Assembly (NCBI GenBank): GCA_958446785.1
Contig: CAUCXP010000062.1
Span: 1-7,750, forward strand
Direction: 5' to 3'
From: an uncultured Collinsella sp.
Lineage (GTDB): Bacteria; Actinomycetota; Coriobacteriia; Coriobacteriales; Coriobacteriaceae
DNA length: 7,750 nt
The notes under the pieces were generated by a model. The model was not told where the DNA came from. It did no database searches and saw nothing but the letters and a program-made list of their open reading frames with translations. This document shows positions 6,818-7,750 of this stretch, in pieces; position 1 is the stretch's first letter; every line of letters begins with the position of its first letter. The position numbers were made by a program, and so were the translations under genes.

Positions 6818-6872
6818 GGCACTTAGGGGCGTTCCCAATCTGTTCGACACAAAAGAAACGTCCCCAAGTGCC
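6818..6872. repeat. Imperfect inverted repeat, probable REP/MITE-like element
   Basis: Arm 6818-6833 (GGCACTTAGGGGCGTT) and arm 6857-6872 (AACGTCCCCAAGTGCC) are complementary at 14 of 16 positions, with one of the two mismatches a possible G-T pair. They enclose a 23-base loop. A competing small hairpin uses GTGCC 6807-6811 with GGCAC 6818-6822. Together with the direct repeats at 6761-6806 this makes a compact, about 110-base structured block between divergent genes. I recall similar GGGGACGTT blocks recurring in Collinsella-type genomes, where they resemble REP sequences moved by Y1 (TnpA_REP) transposases. No transposase is present here and copy number could not be checked. Confidence 0.65.
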
Positions 6873-6926
6873 GGATGTGCGACAATACCGAGCAACGTGA
6901 TGGGGCGTCTGGGAAAAGGGGTCGCG

Positions 6927-7352
6927 ATGAACAAGTTGAGGACGCTTGCCGACGTGTTGCGCCAGGCTGGCTTTGCGCGCATCACCGGCCTGTTCCTTAT
7001 CTTCTACCTGCTGTGCTCGACGGCCGTCTGGCTGTCCGACCCTGCGACCCTTACGTTTGGCGATGGCCTCTGGTTTAGCTTTGAGACGGTCTCGACGATC
7101 GGCTTTGGCGATATCCCTGCCGAAACGCCGGTCGCCCGCGCTATCACCGTCGTCCTGAGCGTCATCAGCATCTTCTACATCGCCATGCTCACGGGCGTGG
7201 CGGTGAATTACTGCAACACGCTCATCAAGATGCGTCAAAAGGACACCATGGCGCGCTTTATGGACGATCTTGAGCACCTGGAAGAGCTCGACCGCGATGA
7301 GCTCGCCGACCTGTCGCGCCGCGTGCGCGAATATCGCCGACGCCAACGCTAG
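6927..7352 (+). CDS. Small two-transmembrane potassium channel-like protein (Ion_trans_2 type)
   Basis: This protein has 141 residues. Helix 1 lies at about 19-37. A pore loop (about 44-62) ends in the selectivity-filter signature T57-I-G-F-G-D62, preceded by WFSFETVS in the pore helix. Helix 2 follows at about 69-95. The T-x-G-(Y/F)-G-D filter defines K+ channels, which work as tetramers in the cytoplasmic membrane. The tail (about 105-141) is highly charged and probably helical (EHLEELDRDELADLSRRVRE) and is too short for an RCK/KTN regulatory domain. ATG 6927 is chosen because AAAAGGGG ends five bases before it; an in-frame ATG at 6900 has no clear ribosome site, and longer frames run through the repeat. 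The minimal KcsA-like size leaves gating unclear; pH or voltage-independent leak are possibilities. It is 37 bases ahead of the LOG-family gene on the same strand, which suggests an operon of unclear logic. Confidence 0.85.
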   Translation: MNKLRTLADVLRQAGFARITGLFLIFYLLCSTAVWLSDPATLTFGDGLWFSFETVSTIGFGDIPAETPVARAITVVLSVISIFYIAMLTGVAVNYCNTLIKMRQKDTMARFMDDLEHLEELDRDELADLSRRVREYRRRQR

Positions 7353-7389
7353 GGCGGGCGCCGCGCGTCACGATGAGGGGGACAAAAAT

Positions 7390-7750
7390 ATGAATATTAC
7401 GGTATACCTGGGCGCCAGCGTCGGTAACGACCCGGCGTTTCTGCCTGCGGTGCGGCAGCTCGGCACATGGATTGGCTCCAACGGCCACGCGCTGGTATAC
7501 GGCGGGTCCAAGTCGGGACTGATGGGCGCGCTCGCCGATAGCGTGCTCGATGCCGGCGGGCGCGTGACCGGTGTTGAGCCGAGCTTTTTTATCGAGGCCG
7601 AGTTTCAGCACGATGGTATCGATGACCTGATCGTGACGAGCGACATGGCCGAGCGTAAGGCCAAGATGATCGAGCTCGGCGATGCGTTCGTCGCCTTTCC
7701 GGGCGGTACGGGCACGCTCGAGGAGATTGCCGAGGTCATGTCGGCCGTGT
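7390..7750 (+). CDS. LOG-family protein (putative nucleoside 5'-monophosphate phosphoribohydrolase), 3' end outside window
   Basis: The first 120 codons are present. ATG 7390 has GAGGGGG eight bases upstream. The N-terminus ITVYLGASVGNDP is the Rossmann-type first strand of the family. It is followed by LVYGGSKSGLMGALADSVL (35-53), then MAERKAKM with Arg89, then the diagnostic P104-G-G-T-G-T-L-E-E112. In LOG proteins the PGGxGTxxE motif and the arginine before it form the nucleotide-binding active site that releases the base from AMP-like or cytokinin riboside monophosphates. Many members were wrongly named lysine decarboxylases. All of these key residues are present, so an active enzyme is likely, but its substrate cannot be read from sequence; a cytokinin role is not implied in a gut bacterium. 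It follows the potassium-channel gene closely. Confidence 0.9.
   Translation, partial: MNITVYLGASVGNDPAFLPAVRQLGTWIGSNGHALVYGGSKSGLMGALADSVLDAGGRVTGVEPSFFIEAEFQHDGIDDLIVTSDMAERKAKMIELGDAFVAFPGGTGTLEEIAEVMSAV

Noticed and set aside
6878..6886. TGCGACAAT as an extended -10 for the channel gene
   Set aside because: It matches only 4/6 with a TG-N but has no -35 at normal spacing and lies just after the repeat; too weak to list as a feature.
6807..6926. N-terminal extension of the channel protein through the repeat block
   Set aside because: The extension translates the inverted repeat, has no ribosome site at GTG 6807, and adds residues unrelated to a channel.
1..7750. CRISPR array, tRNA or rRNA genes, prophage or insertion-sequence genes
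   Set aside because: No regularly spaced repeats with unique spacers, no cloverleaf or rRNA-like stretch, and no transposase, integrase or phage-type protein was seen on either strand.

Overview
The window looks like chromosomal DNA from a high-GC Gram-positive gut actinobacterium, most likely Collinsella or a close Coriobacteriia relative. This rests on a GC content of mostly 55-60% by eye, a diderm-free lipoprotein and sensor-kinase layout, and an intergenic repeat built around TTGGGGACGTT that I associate from memory with that group. The genus is an inference and was not checked against any database.

Layout. Bases 1-107 are the last 34 codons of a MalY/PatB-type PLP aminotransferase. After a GC-rich hairpin and a possible extended -10 promoter comes a two-gene cassette on the + strand: a solute-binding lipoprotein (250-1101), overlapping by ATGA a membrane hybrid sensor histidine kinase (1098-3291). 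The kinase gene is split by a single-base frameshift at an A6 run (1317-1322). The upstream piece carries the first membrane helix. The downstream piece carries the rest of the sensor, the second helix, HisKA, HATPase and a receiver domain. A 12-bp perfect hairpin (3299-3328) sits between the convergent gene sets.

On the - strand, read right to left, a second and larger hybrid kinase (3883-6687) has two solute-binding domains fused outside the membrane, followed by HisKA, HATPase and receiver domains. It is followed after 42 bases by a small FMN-binding pyridoxamine-phosphate-oxidase/Nim-like protein (3361-3840). The divergent intergenic region (6688-6926) holds two direct repeats and an imperfect inverted repeat, which look like a REP/MITE-type element. 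On the + strand follow a 141-residue two-helix potassium-channel-like protein (6927-7352) and the 5' part of a LOG-family nucleotide phosphoribohydrolase (7390 to the window end).

How the genes may work together. Both signalling loci join a periplasmic-type solute-binding fold to a histidine kinase with a C-terminal receiver. In one the binding protein is a separate, translationally coupled lipoprotein; in the other it is fused in tandem into the kinase. Neither locus encodes a visible ABC permease, HPt domain or DNA-binding response regulator in this window. The solute-binding folds therefore look like sensors rather than transport components, and the output partners must lie elsewhere. The two kinase cores are clearly related, so a convergent pair of paralogues with differently arranged sensors is the most distinctive feature of the window.
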